Origin: Streptomyces solicavernae
GTDB taxonomy: Bacteria; Actinomycetota; Actinomycetes; Streptomycetales; Streptomycetaceae
Direction: 5' to 3'
Length of the DNA: 64,000 nucleotides
Assembly (NCBI RefSeq): GCF_029968095.1
Contig: NZ_JASCIR010000002.1
Coordinates: 434,001 to 498,000 of the forward strand
The notes under the pieces are model-generated. The model made no database searches and was not told the DNA's origin. It worked only from the letters and a program-made list of their open reading frames with translations. A program made the translations under genes and the position numbers. Shown here piece after piece: positions 24,434-32,895 of this stretch. Numbering within the stretch: the stretch's first letter is position 1; each line of letters begins with the position of its first letter.

Positions 24434-25854
24434 GTTACCCCGTCGACTCCTACGGCCGGCACGACCGGCACGGCCAGAACGCGTCCGGATGCCCCGTGAC
24501 GGGGACCGGCGCCGCGGCCGTCACCCCCTTGTTCGGCGCGGACTTCGCCGCCGACCCGCACGCCGTCTACGGACAGCTGCGGGCCACCGGCTCCCGCGCC
24601 CACCCCGTCGCGCTCGAACCGGGCGTGCACGCCATCCTCGTGACCAGCTACGCCACCGCCCGCGAGATCCTGCTCAGCCCCGACTTCTCCAAGGACGCCC
24701 GCAACTGGGCGGACCTGAACCGGGGCAGCATCCCCGCGGACAGCAGCGTGCGCCCGATGATGGAGTGGCGCCCCAACGCCCTCTTCAGCGACGGCCACGA
24801 GCACCAGGCGCGCCGTCAGGTCATCGAGGACGCGCTCGGCAAGGTCGACCTCTACCAGCTGCGCCGCTTCGTGGAGGAGGCAGCGGACGAGCTGATCGAC
24901 CGGTTCGCCCCCACCGGCCGCGCCGACCTGATCGCGGACTACGCCAGGACCCTGCCGCTGCGGGTCTTCAACCGCATGTTCGGCTGCCCCGACGACATCG
25001 CCGAGCGGCTGGTGGAGGGCATGTCCGCCCTCTTCGACGGCCGCGAACCGGAGAAGTCGATGGCCCTGGTGACCCAGGGGCTGATGGACCTCCTTGAGTT
25101 CAAGACCAACGAGCCCGGCTCCGACGTCACCAGCTGGATGCTGGCGCACCCGTCGCAGCCGGGCGGCGAGGAGATCATCCACCAGCTCATGACACTGGTG
25201 GGCGCGGGCACCGAGCCGGAGTCCAACCTGATCGGCACGGCCGCCCTGAAGATCCTCGCCGACCCGCGGTTCGCCGGGCACTTCGCCGGCATCAACCCGC
25301 CGATCAGCGAGTCCATCAACGACGTGCTGCGCTGGGACCCGCCGGTCGCCAACTACGGCGTGCACTACGCCCGTCGTACGACCGAACTGCACGACGTTGT
25401 CTTCCCGACCGGCGTGCCGATCCTGATCTCCTTCGCCGCGGCCAACAACGACCCGACGGAGGGCATCGCGGCCGATCAGGACGCCACGCACAGCGCCCAC
25501 CTCGCCTGGTCCGCGGGCCCGCACCAGTGCCCCGCCCAGCGCCAGGCCCAGTCGATCGCCTACACCGCGATCGAGATGCTGTTCAAGCGCCTGCCCGACC
25601 TGCGCCTCGCCGTCGACGAGTCGACCCTTCAGTGGCGTCCCGGCCCCTTCCACCGGGCCCTGAAGGCACTCCCGGTGCGCTTCTCGCCGCGCGCCGCGCG
25701 CGCCGGCCAGAAGGCCTCCGCCGCGGCCAACGGGCAGGCCCCCAGGGCGGGCTCGCTCCTCCAGCCGGGCCCGCCGCCCCCGTCGCCGGAAACCCCGTCG
25801 CCGGGACGCAAGGTCCTGAACCTCTGGCTGAACTGGTGGCGCGGCGACAACTGA
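24430..25854 (+). CDS. divergent cytochrome P450 of conservon 1 (CYP157-like)
   Basis: A 474-residue P450 whose motifs depart from the norm. The K-helix ExxR reads DVLR (Asp298-Arg301). The I-helix reads GAGTEPES (residues ~258-265), with an acid but no following Thr. The heme loop WSAGPHQCPAQRQA places Cys367 but lacks the usual Phe and the Gly after Cys. The CYP157 family, found beside Streptomyces conservons, is known for losing ExxR, so I place it there tentatively. A Pro-rich linker leads to a Trp-rich end, VLNLWLNWWRGDN, that may contact the membrane. ATGA overlap with cvnD. Catalytic competence is uncertain. Confidence 0.85.
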   Translation: MSYPVDSYGRHDRHGQNASGCPVTGTGAAAVTPLFGADFAADPHAVYGQLRATGSRAHPVALEPGVHAILVTSYATAREILLSPDFSKDARNWADLNRGSIPADSSVRPMMEWRPNALFSDGHEHQARRQVIEDALGKVDLYQLRRFVEEAADELIDRFAPTGRADLIADYARTLPLRVFNRMFGCPDDIAERLVEGMSALFDGREPEKSMALVTQGLMDLLEFKTNEPGSDVTSWMLAHPSQPGGEEIIHQLMTLVGAGTEPESNLIGTAALKILADPRFAGHFAGINPPISESINDVLRWDPPVANYGVHYARRTTELHDVVFPTGVPILISFAAANNDPTEGIAADQDATHSAHLAWSAGPHQCPAQRQAQSIAYTAIEMLFKRLPDLRLAVDESTLQWRPGPFHRALKALPVRFSPRAARAGQKASAAANGQAPRAGSLLQPGPPPPSPETPSPGRKVLNLWLNWWRGDN

Positions 25855-25894
25855 CCACTGGCACCTGAACAGCCTCAACCACCACCGCAGTTCC

Positions 25895-25950
25895 CGGGCA
25901 CGCCCGGTCCGTCGCGTACGTAACTGTCCGCGACGGACCGGGCGTGCCCG
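25895..25950 (+). terminator. terminator of conservon 1
   Basis: A perfect 22-bp stem (25895-25916 with 25929-25950), 12-base loop, 41 bases after the second P450's stop and followed by a short pyrimidine run (TTCCCTTTC). Confidence 0.85.
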
Positions 25951-26286
25951 TTCCCTTTCGTACGTGAGCGAATGCGGCGCAAACCTGACCTCAAGGGCGC
26001 CCCGGGGCCCGTACAAGCCTCCGAAGAGCCCGTCCGGAGGTCGTGCGAACAGGCGTCCGGCCTGCGGGATTCGCGCGATTGTACGAGATGTCACGCCCGG
26101 GTTGAACGCAGTTCGGTGAAGTTCCCCAACTGCCCACCGCGCACCGGCCATTCATGACTACCGTGTGTGCTCGTCGACCAACGCAGGGCGCATCCACTGC
26201 TCGCCGACGAACGGCACCGCCATGCCGTGTGCCCGACGCCGAGCGCCGATGCCCGCGCACCACGAGTCCCACCGACGAGGACACTG
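25951..26286. other. 336-base gap between conservons
   Basis: Holds the presumed promoter of conservon 2. No gene recognised. In-frame upstream extension of CvnA to 26167 is possible but lacks a ribosome binding site and family resemblance. Confidence 0.4.
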
Positions 26287-28359
26287 ATGTCTCACCTTCG
26301 CGAACCGGCCGCACGCGCAGAACGCCGCGAGGGCGGACGCCATGGCAGGCCCGGACCCCGCGCCGTCAAGGAGCTGCCCGAGGCCCGGATACGCCGCCAA
26401 CTCCTGCGCGCCTCCGTCCTGCCCGCCGTGGCCGTCGCCCTGGCCGGGGCGGCCGCCGTGCTCTGCGTCGTCCAGGTCAGCGGCACCCGGCCCACGCCCC
26501 TCCTGTGGGGCCTCCTCGCCGCCGCGGCGACGGTCGCCGTCGCCGGGATCGCCGCGGCCGTGGTGGCCGCAGACCGCACCACCCGGTCCGTGATGGACCG
26601 GGTGTCCGCCCTGCGCCGCACCACGGCCCGCGGACAGAACGACCTGCGCGCCCTCGTCGAGCGCCTGCGCCGCGGTGAGGGCGCCCCGCCCCGCACCACC
26701 ACCCCGGGCCCCGGGAACGCGTCCGGCGGCGATGAATTCGACCAGCTCGCCCGGGAGCTGACCCGCGCCCAGGAGTCCGCGGTCGCCTCCGTCGTCCAGG
26801 CCGCACGGCTGTCCGGCCAGGCCGGCAGCGAGCAGAAGGTCGAGCTGCTCGTCAACCTCGCCCGCAGGCTGCAGTCCCTGGTGCACCGCGAGATCCAGCT
26901 CCTGGACGACCTGGAGAACGAGGTGGAGGACCCCGACGTCCTCAAGGGCCTCTTCCACGTCGACCACCTCGCCACCCGCATCCGCCGCCACGCCGAGAAC
27001 CTCGCCGTGCTCGGCGGCGCCCACTCGCGCCGCCAGTGGTCCCACCCGGTCTCCATGAGCGAGGTGCTGCGCTCCGCGATCGCCGAGGTCGAGCAGTACT
27101 CCCGGGTCAAGCTGGTGCCGCCGATCGACGGCACGCTGCGCGGGCACGCCGTGGCCGACGTCATCCACCTGCTCGCCGAACTCGTCGAGAACGCCTCGGT
27201 GTTCTCGCCGCCGCACACCCAGGTCCTGATGCGCGCCAGCCGCGTCACCTCGGGCCTCGCGATCGAGGTGGAGGACCGGGGCCTCGGTATGGCGGGGGAG
27301 GAGCAGAGCGAGATGAACGCGCTGCTCGCCGACCCCGAGGACGTCGACGTGGCCGGGCTGATCGCCGGTGGGCGCATCGGCCTGTTCGTGGTCGCCGCGC
27401 TCGCGGACAGGCACGGCATCGCCGTACGGCTGCAGACCAACATCTACGGCGGCGTCCAGGCGGTCATCGTGCTGCCGCAGAACCTCCTCGGCGCGGACGA
27501 CGAGACGACGACCACCGACGGCCGGCTCCAGGGGGCCGCGCAGCCGGAAACGCAACCGGAAACGCAACCGGACCCCCGGCCCGGCGACCGGCCGGGCCCG
27601 CACGCGGTCCCTCAACCCGCCCAACAGGCCCCCGGACAGCCCCAGTTCACCTCGACCGGCGCCCTCCCCGTACCGCACCAGGACCACCCCGCCGCGCAAC
27701 CGGCCCCCGCCGCGCATCCGGCCCCCGCCGCGCATCCGGCCCCCGCCGTGCAACCGGCCCCCGCCGCGGCGGAGTCCGTACGGCTGCCCAGGCGCGGGGC
27801 CGAAGCGCCCGCGCTGACGCTGCACACCGCGACCCACACCCCCGTCGCCGCCGTCCCGACGCAGGGCCCGCCCCAGGCCGCGCCGCAGCCCCAGGGCGAA
27901 CCGGCCGGCACCGCACCCCCGCTGCCGGTGCGCGGCGCCCGCGAGGCGCGGCCCAACCCCGCCGACGCCGCCCCGCGGACCCCGCGGCCCGCGAGCCCCG
28001 CACCCACCGGCGTACGCGGCACGATGGGCCGGCCCCAACTGCCCAGGCGCCGCGCCCAGGAGCACCTGGTGCCGCAGCTGCGCGACGCCCCCGTGCCGCA
28101 CGCCCCGGCCGCCGAGCCGGAGACGGACGACGGCCACGACCCGGGCCTCATGGCCGCCTTCCAGCGCGGCATCGGACTCGCCGAGGCACACGACGAACCA
28201 CGGCAGCCCGAGCCCGCCCCCGTGCCGCAGCCCGACCCCGAGCCGTACCCCGCCCCCGTGCCGCAGCACCACCCCGAGCCGCACCCCGAACCCGAGCCGC
28301 ACCCCGAACCCGAACCGCACCCCGCGCCCGTACGCGGGGGAGGCGAACCGGCCGGGTGA
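26287..28359 (+). CDS. cvnA: CvnA, histidine-kinase-like sensor of conservon 2
   Basis: A 690-residue sensor kinase homologue. Two transmembrane spans (about residues 42-62 and 71-92) precede a HAMP-like linker. Next comes the FHVDHLATRIRRHAENLAVL box, then an ATPase domain with LAELVENASVFSPP (N box), EDRGLGM and IGLFVVAALADRHGI. The C-terminal ~280 residues are low-complexity Pro/Ala/Gln/Glu/His, with repeats of the AAHPAP and EPHPEP type. ATG 26287 follows GAGGA. It heads the second conservon and differs in membrane topology from the first CvnA (two spans versus one), suggesting a different input. Confidence 0.9.
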   Translation: MSHLREPAARAERREGGRHGRPGPRAVKELPEARIRRQLLRASVLPAVAVALAGAAAVLCVVQVSGTRPTPLLWGLLAAAATVAVAGIAAAVVAADRTTRSVMDRVSALRRTTARGQNDLRALVERLRRGEGAPPRTTTPGPGNASGGDEFDQLARELTRAQESAVASVVQAARLSGQAGSEQKVELLVNLARRLQSLVHREIQLLDDLENEVEDPDVLKGLFHVDHLATRIRRHAENLAVLGGAHSRRQWSHPVSMSEVLRSAIAEVEQYSRVKLVPPIDGTLRGHAVADVIHLLAELVENASVFSPPHTQVLMRASRVTSGLAIEVEDRGLGMAGEEQSEMNALLADPEDVDVAGLIAGGRIGLFVVAALADRHGIAVRLQTNIYGGVQAVIVLPQNLLGADDETTTTDGRLQGAAQPETQPETQPDPRPGDRPGPHAVPQPAQQAPGQPQFTSTGALPVPHQDHPAAQPAPAAHPAPAAHPAPAVQPAPAAAESVRLPRRGAEAPALTLHTATHTPVAAVPTQGPPQAAPQPQGEPAGTAPPLPVRGAREARPNPADAAPRTPRPASPAPTGVRGTMGRPQLPRRRAQEHLVPQLRDAPVPHAPAAEPETDDGHDPGLMAAFQRGIGLAEAHDEPRQPEPAPVPQPDPEPYPAPVPQHHPEPHPEPEPHPEPEPHPAPVRGGGEPAG

Positions 28360-28445
28360 CCGCCACCCCGGCCGGACCCCGGCCAACCCCGTTCCCCGGC
28401 CGGCGCGTTGACGCCGGAACCCGTACCTCAAGGAGTCGATCCCCC

Positions 28446-28877
28446 ATGGCGAGCGATGTACCGACCGGCCAGGTTTCCGACCTCGACTGGTTGCTGAGCG
28501 GCCTGGTGCAGCGGGTGCCGCACACCCGCAGCGCGGTCCTGCTGTCCTCCGACGGACTGGTCAAATCCGTCCACGGACTCGACCCGGACAGCGCCGACCA
28601 CATGGCCGCGCTCGCCTCCGGCCTGTACTCGCTCGGCCGCAGCGCCGGCATCCGCTTCGGCGACGGCGGCGAAGTCCGGCAGGTCGTCGTGGAGTTGGCG
28701 CAGAGCCTGCTGTTCGTCTCCACCGCCGGTTCCGGCACCTGTCTCGCGGTCATGGCGGGCCGCGAGGCGGACGCGGCGGTCCTCGGGTACGAGATGGCGA
28801 TGCTGGTGAAGAGCGTCCGGCCGTACCTCGTCACGCCCGCCCGGCAGCCCGTAGAGCCCTCGGTGATGAATCCGTGA
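28446..28877 (+). CDS. cvnB: CvnB, roadblock/LC7 protein of conservon 2
   Basis: A 143-residue roadblock/LC7 protein, with DLDWLLSGLVQRVPHTRSAV at the N-terminus and the SSDGLVKSVHGLDPDSADH and SAGSGTCLAVMAGREAD-like blocks of CvnB. AGGAG precedes ATG 28446. It follows cvnA after 86 bases, unlike conservon 1, where the genes overlap. The stop overlaps cvnC. Confidence 0.9.
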   Translation: MASDVPTGQVSDLDWLLSGLVQRVPHTRSAVLLSSDGLVKSVHGLDPDSADHMAALASGLYSLGRSAGIRFGDGGEVRQVVVELAQSLLFVSTAGSGTCLAVMAGREADAAVLGYEMAMLVKSVRPYLVTPARQPVEPSVMNP

Positions 28878-29257
28878 ACGTGGCGCCCCCGCAGGACGGG
28901 CCGTGGCTGGACGACGCGGCCGGCCGGCTCGTCCGTCCGTACACCGTGATCAACGGCAGAACCCGGCCCAGCGCCCCGCTCGACCTGCTCTCCATGGTCG
29001 TGCCGACGGGCGGCGTGTCGGTCGCCCACATGGGGCCCGAGCACGCACAGGCGCTCGGCCTGTGCGGCGGCGGGCCCACCTCCGTGGCCGAGATCGCGGC
29101 GCAACTGCGGCTGCCCGCGGTGGTGACCAAGGTGCTGCTCTCCGACCTCGTCGACTGCGGCGCCCTCACCGCCAAGGACCCCACCTTCCGCCACCACCCC
29201 ACCGACGACCAGTCCCTGCTGGAGGCAGTGCTCGATGGTCTACGACGACGGCTCTGA
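28874..29257 (+). CDS. cvnC: CvnC, DUF742 protein of conservon 2
   Basis: A 127-residue DUF742 protein: RLVRPYTVINGRTRPSAPLD at the start, GGPTSVAEIAAQLRLPAVVT and VLLSDLVDCGALT in the HTH-like half. GTG 28874 overlaps the cvnB stop, and the 3' end overlaps cvnD by 23 bases. Confidence 0.9.
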   Translation: MNVAPPQDGPWLDDAAGRLVRPYTVINGRTRPSAPLDLLSMVVPTGGVSVAHMGPEHAQALGLCGGGPTSVAEIAAQLRLPAVVTKVLLSDLVDCGALTAKDPTFRHHPTDDQSLLEAVLDGLRRRL

Positions 29258-29870
29258 CCCGCTGACGGCCCCCCGCGCACCCGCCGGTGGTGGCCGGGAC
29301 GGTTTCCCGGACGCGCTGAAGGTGCTGGTCGCGGGCGGGTTCGGGGTGGGCAAGACGACCTTCGTGAGTACGGTCAGCGAGATCGAACCGCTCAGCACCG
29401 AGGAGTTGCTCACCACCGTCAGCGCGGCCACGGACAGCCTGGAGGGCATCGAGAGCAAGTCCACGACCACCGTGGCGATGGACTTCGGCCGCCTCACCCT
29501 CGACGAACGGCACGTCCTGTATCTCTTCGGCACCCCGGGCCAGGAGCGCTTCTGGTTCATGTGGGACGAGCTGTCCGACGGCGCGCTCGGCGCGGTCGTC
29601 CTGGCCGACACCCGACGCCTGGAGGACTGCTTCTCCGCCGTCGACTTCTTCGAGCGGCGCGGCATCGCCTTCGTCGTCGCCGTCAACGAGTTCGACGGCT
29701 CCTTCCGGTACGAGCCGGAGGAGGTGCGCGCGGCGATCGACCTGAAGCCGGAGGTGCCGGTGCTGCTGTGCGACGCGCGGGTCGCGGGCTCCGGCATCGA
29801 GACCCTGGTGACCCTCGTCCAGTACCTCCTCACCCAGACCCCGGACCCCAGCCACGGAGCGCTTTCATGA
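29235..29870 (+). CDS. cvnD: CvnD, small GTPase of conservon 2
   Basis: A 211-residue GTPase close to CvnD of conservon 1: P-loop GGFGVGKTT, TTTVAMDFGRLTL, LFGTPGQERFWFMW and VAVNEFDGS, which is closer to a real G4 (N-E-F-D). ATG 29235 overlaps cvnC. It precedes a GAF-domain protein with an ATGA overlap, instead of a P450. Confidence 0.9.
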   Translation: MVYDDGSDPLTAPRAPAGGGRDGFPDALKVLVAGGFGVGKTTFVSTVSEIEPLSTEELLTTVSAATDSLEGIESKSTTTVAMDFGRLTLDERHVLYLFGTPGQERFWFMWDELSDGALGAVVLADTRRLEDCFSAVDFFERRGIAFVVAVNEFDGSFRYEPEEVRAAIDLKPEVPVLLCDARVAGSGIETLVTLVQYLLTQTPDPSHGALS

Positions 29871-30394
29871 CGTACGACCCGACCGGGCACCTGCTGCTGA
29901 CCCCCGTCGACAAGGAGGCGTCGAGCCGGGTGCTGCGGCTGCGCGAACTCGGCCTGGGCGACGCGCCCGACCCGGCGTTCGACGCGTTCGCGGACCGGCT
30001 CGCGGAGACGGTCGGGGCGCCGTACTCGATGGTCAACTTCATCGACGAGCACCGGCAGTTCTTCGCCGGCCTGCACACCCCCGAGGGCGAGGCCGCGGGC
30101 CGCGTGGGCCGCCAGCTGGACCGCGAACACGGCTACTGCCCGCACGTCGTGGTCCGCCGCAGGGCCCTCGTCCTTGAGGACGTCCGCGACTACCCGCGGT
30201 TCGCGGCCAACCCGGCGGTGGACGAGATCGGCATCCGCTCGTACCTGGGCGCTCCGCTCGTCGACGGTACGGGCATGACCCTCGGCACGATCTGCGCCGT
30301 GGACACGGAGCCGCGCGCGTGGGGGAGGGCGGGGCTCGCCACGATCAAGGAGCTGGCGGAGGAGTTGATGGGGCAGATCGACGCGCGGGTCTGA
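29867..30394 (+). CDS. GAF-domain protein ending conservon 2
   Basis: A 175-residue single GAF-domain protein (VGAPYSMVNFIDEHRQFFAG, REHGYCPHVVVRRRALVLED, IRSYLGAPLVDGTGMTLGTI). GAF domains bind small ligands, nucleotides or heme; this one has no attached output domain. ATG 29867 overlaps the cvnD stop, placing it in the conservon operon where conservon 1 has its P450. It may act as an extra ligand sensor for the complex (inference). Confidence 0.88.
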   Translation: MTYDPTGHLLLTPVDKEASSRVLRLRELGLGDAPDPAFDAFADRLAETVGAPYSMVNFIDEHRQFFAGLHTPEGEAAGRVGRQLDREHGYCPHVVVRRRALVLEDVRDYPRFAANPAVDEIGIRSYLGAPLVDGTGMTLGTICAVDTEPRAWGRAGLATIKELAEELMGQIDARV

Positions 30395-30606
30395 ACCGCA
30401 CCGTCGACTCGCACCCCGCCGACCGCCCTCCGCCCTCCGGCCTCGTCCTCAACCGCCGACCGCCCTCCCGGTTCGTCCTCAACCGCCGGACGGGGTCCCC
30501 TTCCGCCGTCGTCCGGCTGCCGTGCCGACGTCATCCGGCTGGCGCGCCGCCGTGGCTGACCGCGCAGTTCCCCGCGCCCCTGTCGGGGTCAGGTCCCGGA
30601 CCCGGC

Positions 30607-31695
30607 TCAGCCGCACCACGAGCCGGGCCGCCCCGTACTCGCCCGCACCACCACCTCCCCCGCCACCCGCTCCACCCGCGACCGCGCCCCCCTCCCCTCC
30701 CGCAGCGCAAGCCCCATCGCCCGCTCGCCCATCCGCCGCAGCGGCAGCCCCACCGTGGTGAGCGGCGGGGTGAGTTCCCGTACGAGGGGAATGTCGTCGA
30801 AGCCCGCGAGGGACACGTCCTCCGGCACCCGCAGCCCCCGCTCGCGCAGCGCCGCGAGTGCGCCCACCGCCATCACGTCGGTCACCGCGAACACGCAGGT
30901 CGGACGGGGACCGCGGGCGAGGAGTCCGAGCATCGCCGCATGACCGCCGTCGCGCGTGAACGCGCCCCGCACCACCCGGTGCGCAGGCAGCGCCACCCCG
31001 GCCGCGGCGAGCGCCTCACGGAACCCGGCGAGCCGGTCGGCGACCGTGGTCAGCTCGGGCGGTCCGGTGAGGACCGCGAACTCCCGGTGCCCCAGGGCGA
31101 GCAGCGCGCGGGCGAGCGCCGCCGCGCCCTCGCGGTTCTCCGGCAGGACCGTGTCGACGCGCAGGCTGCGATGCCGGCTGACCACGGCGACCCGGCCGCC
31201 CGCCCTGGTGTAGGGGGCGAGTTCGGCGTCCAGGGCCCGCTCCCACGCGCGGTCCTCGATCCCCGAGCCGATCAGCAGGATCGCCCGCGCGCGCTGGGCC
31301 CGCAGCATCGACACGTACGCGATCTCCCGGGCCTGGTCGCGGAAGGTCGAGGCCAGCATGACGAGCAGGTCCCGCTCGGCGGCCGCGCGCATCACACCGC
31401 CTGCGATCGCTGCGAAGTAGGGGTCGCTGACGTCGTGGCAGATCACGCCGACCGTGTTGTTGGAGGCCGAGGCGAGGGCCTGCGCATGGGCGTTGGGGAT
31501 GTACCCGAGCTCGGCGGCCGCCGCGAGCACCCGGCCGCGCAGCTCCGCACGGACCCGGGTCGTGCCGTTCAGGGCGCGGGACGCGGTGGCGGGGGAGACG
31601 CCCGCCGCGTCGGCCACGGTGTGCAGCGTGACGGGGGGCGGTGCGGCGCCCCGGCCGGACCGGCGTTCCTGTCTTGTGCGTTCCCGTTCACTCAC
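30607..31695 (-). CDS. LacI family transcriptional regulator
   Basis: A 362-residue LacI-type repressor. The helix-turn-helix VTLHTVADAAGVSPATASRA and hinge-helix region (PNAHAQALASASNNTVGVI) lead into a periplasmic-binding-protein-like sensor with FAVTDVMAVGALAALRERG and VSLAGFDDIPLV. GTG 31695 is the start. It is divergent from an NMT1/THI5-type ABC transporter. The LacI-type palindrome AGAAAGCGCTTTCT lies in the shared spacer and again before the ThuA/sugar dehydrogenase gene 8 kb away, so both units probably form its regulon. The inducer is likely a sugar or sugar derivative. Confidence 0.9.
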   Translation of the reverse strand: MSERERTRQERRSGRGAAPPPVTLHTVADAAGVSPATASRALNGTTRVRAELRGRVLAAAAELGYIPNAHAQALASASNNTVGVICHDVSDPYFAAIAGGVMRAAAERDLLVMLASTFRDQAREIAYVSMLRAQRARAILLIGSGIEDRAWERALDAELAPYTRAGGRVAVVSRHRSLRVDTVLPENREGAAALARALLALGHREFAVLTGPPELTTVADRLAGFREALAAAGVALPAHRVVRGAFTRDGGHAAMLGLLARGPRPTCVFAVTDVMAVGALAALRERGLRVPEDVSLAGFDDIPLVRELTPPLTTVGLPLRRMGERAMGLALREGRGARSRVERVAGEVVVRASTGRPGSWCG

Positions 31696-31751
31696 CGCGC
31701 CCCCTTCGGGCGTCGTGGCTGAGGGGCCCGAAGGAACTTCGGGACGACCTA

Positions 31752-31781
31752 TTGACCGTGCTGTCGAGGGGTCATTAGCGT
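31752..31781 (+). promoter_or_regulatory. candidate promoter of the ABC transporter operon
   Basis: TTGACC (31752-31757), an 18-base spacer and TAGCGT (31776-31781), a good Streptomyces housekeeping-type promoter. The LacI operator begins 16 bases downstream. The minus-strand promoter of the ThuA gene has the same layout. Confidence 0.6.
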
Positions 31782-31796
31782 GGCCGACATGCTAGC

Positions 31797-31810
31797 AGAA
31801 AGCGCTTTCT
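31797..31810. promoter_or_regulatory. LacI-type operator, copy 1
   Basis: AGAAAGCGCTTTCT, a perfect 14-bp dyad with the central CG typical of LacI sites, between the LacI gene and the ABC transporter operon. Identical to 39917-39930. Confidence 0.85.
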
Positions 31811-31940
31811 GAAAGCGTTCTCCGGAACCAGGATCCGCCCGTACCAGCGCCCGTACCAGCGCCCGTACGAGCGCCCGTACGAGCGCCCGCACCCGCGCCC
31901 GCCGACTCGCCAGCCACCGCCCTACACCGGGGAGTTACCC

Positions 31941-32804
31941 GTGAGCCAGAGCGCACTGTCCGCCCCGCCCGCGAAGACCGCGGGCGTCGCCGTGCGAGAG
32001 CGGCCGAGTCCGGGCCGCCGGGTCGCCGAGGCCGCCGAGCACAGCTGGCGCCCGGTGGCCCTGCTGCTCGCCTGCTTCGCCGTCTGGTGGGCGATCGCCG
32101 CCGCCGAGCTGGTCGAGCCGTATCTCGTCCCGTCGCCGGGCGCCACGCTCGACGTACTGGTCGAGAAGTCCGACTACTTGTGGCAGCACAGCTGGATCAC
32201 CACGTACGAGACGCTGCTCGGCTTCGTCATCGCCGTGGGTGTCGGCGTGCTCGCCGCCGTCGTGATGGTGTACTCGACCACCGTCGAGAAGACGCTCTAT
32301 CCGATCCTGCTGTTCGCGCAGGTCGTGCCCAAGATCGCGATCGCCCCGCTGTTCGTGGTCTGGCTCGGCTTCGGGGTCGCGCCGAAGATCCTGATCGCCG
32401 TCCTGATCGCGTTCTTCCCGGTGGTCATCTCGATGGTCACGGGCCTGAAGGCGGTCGACCCGGAGATGCTGCAGCTGTCGTCGACGATGGGCGCGCGGCC
32501 CTGGCAGACCTTCGTCAAGATCCGCCTGCCCGCCTCGCTCCCGCATCTCTTCTCCGGTCTGAAGGTCGCCGTCACGCTCGCCGTGACCGGTGCCGTGGTC
32601 GGTGAGTTCGTCGGCGCCAACGAGGGCCTCGGCTATGTGATTCTGCAGGCCAACGGCAACCTCGACACCCCGATGCTGTTCGCCGGGCTGCTCGTGATGT
32701 CGCTGATCGGCGTCGTCCTGTTCGTGCTCGTGGAGATCGCCGAGAAGCTGCTGCTGCCGTGGCACGCGAGCCGCCGGGACGCCTCGGTGACCACCGCGTA
32801 CTGA
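31941..32804 (+). CDS. ABC transporter permease (SsuC/TauC/ThiX type)
   Basis: A 287-residue BPD-type inner membrane permease with about six spans. The ATPase-contact loop is MGARPWQTFVKIRLPASLPH, and the end GEFVGANEGLGYVILQANG is typical of the SsuC/TauC/ThiX family. It forms an importer with the lipoprotein and ATPase encoded next. GTG 31941 follows GGGGAG. Gene order is permease, binding protein, ATPase. Confidence 0.9.
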   Translation: MSQSALSAPPAKTAGVAVRERPSPGRRVAEAAEHSWRPVALLLACFAVWWAIAAAELVEPYLVPSPGATLDVLVEKSDYLWQHSWITTYETLLGFVIAVGVGVLAAVVMVYSTTVEKTLYPILLFAQVVPKIAIAPLFVVWLGFGVAPKILIAVLIAFFPVVISMVTGLKAVDPEMLQLSSTMGARPWQTFVKIRLPASLPHLFSGLKVAVTLAVTGAVVGEFVGANEGLGYVILQANGNLDTPMLFAGLLVMSLIGVVLFVLVEIAEKLLLPWHASRRDASVTTAY

Positions 32805-32895
32805 GTCTCCACCCGTCTCCACCCGACGCCCGGCAGGCCGGTCGAGTCCGCACCCCGTACCCACCGCCCGTCCCCTCGCGAAAGGGCCGCCCCCG

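Noticed and set aside
30395..30606. CTCGTCCTCAACCGCCG repeats between the GAF and LacI genes
   Set aside because: Two imperfect copies of a sequence common in Streptomyces intergenic DNA; no regular period or dyad.
31811..31940. TPP (thiamine) riboswitch before the NMT1/THI5-type transporter
   Set aside because: No CTGAGA-like conserved core or matching helices could be found; a LacI operator and promoter explain control better.
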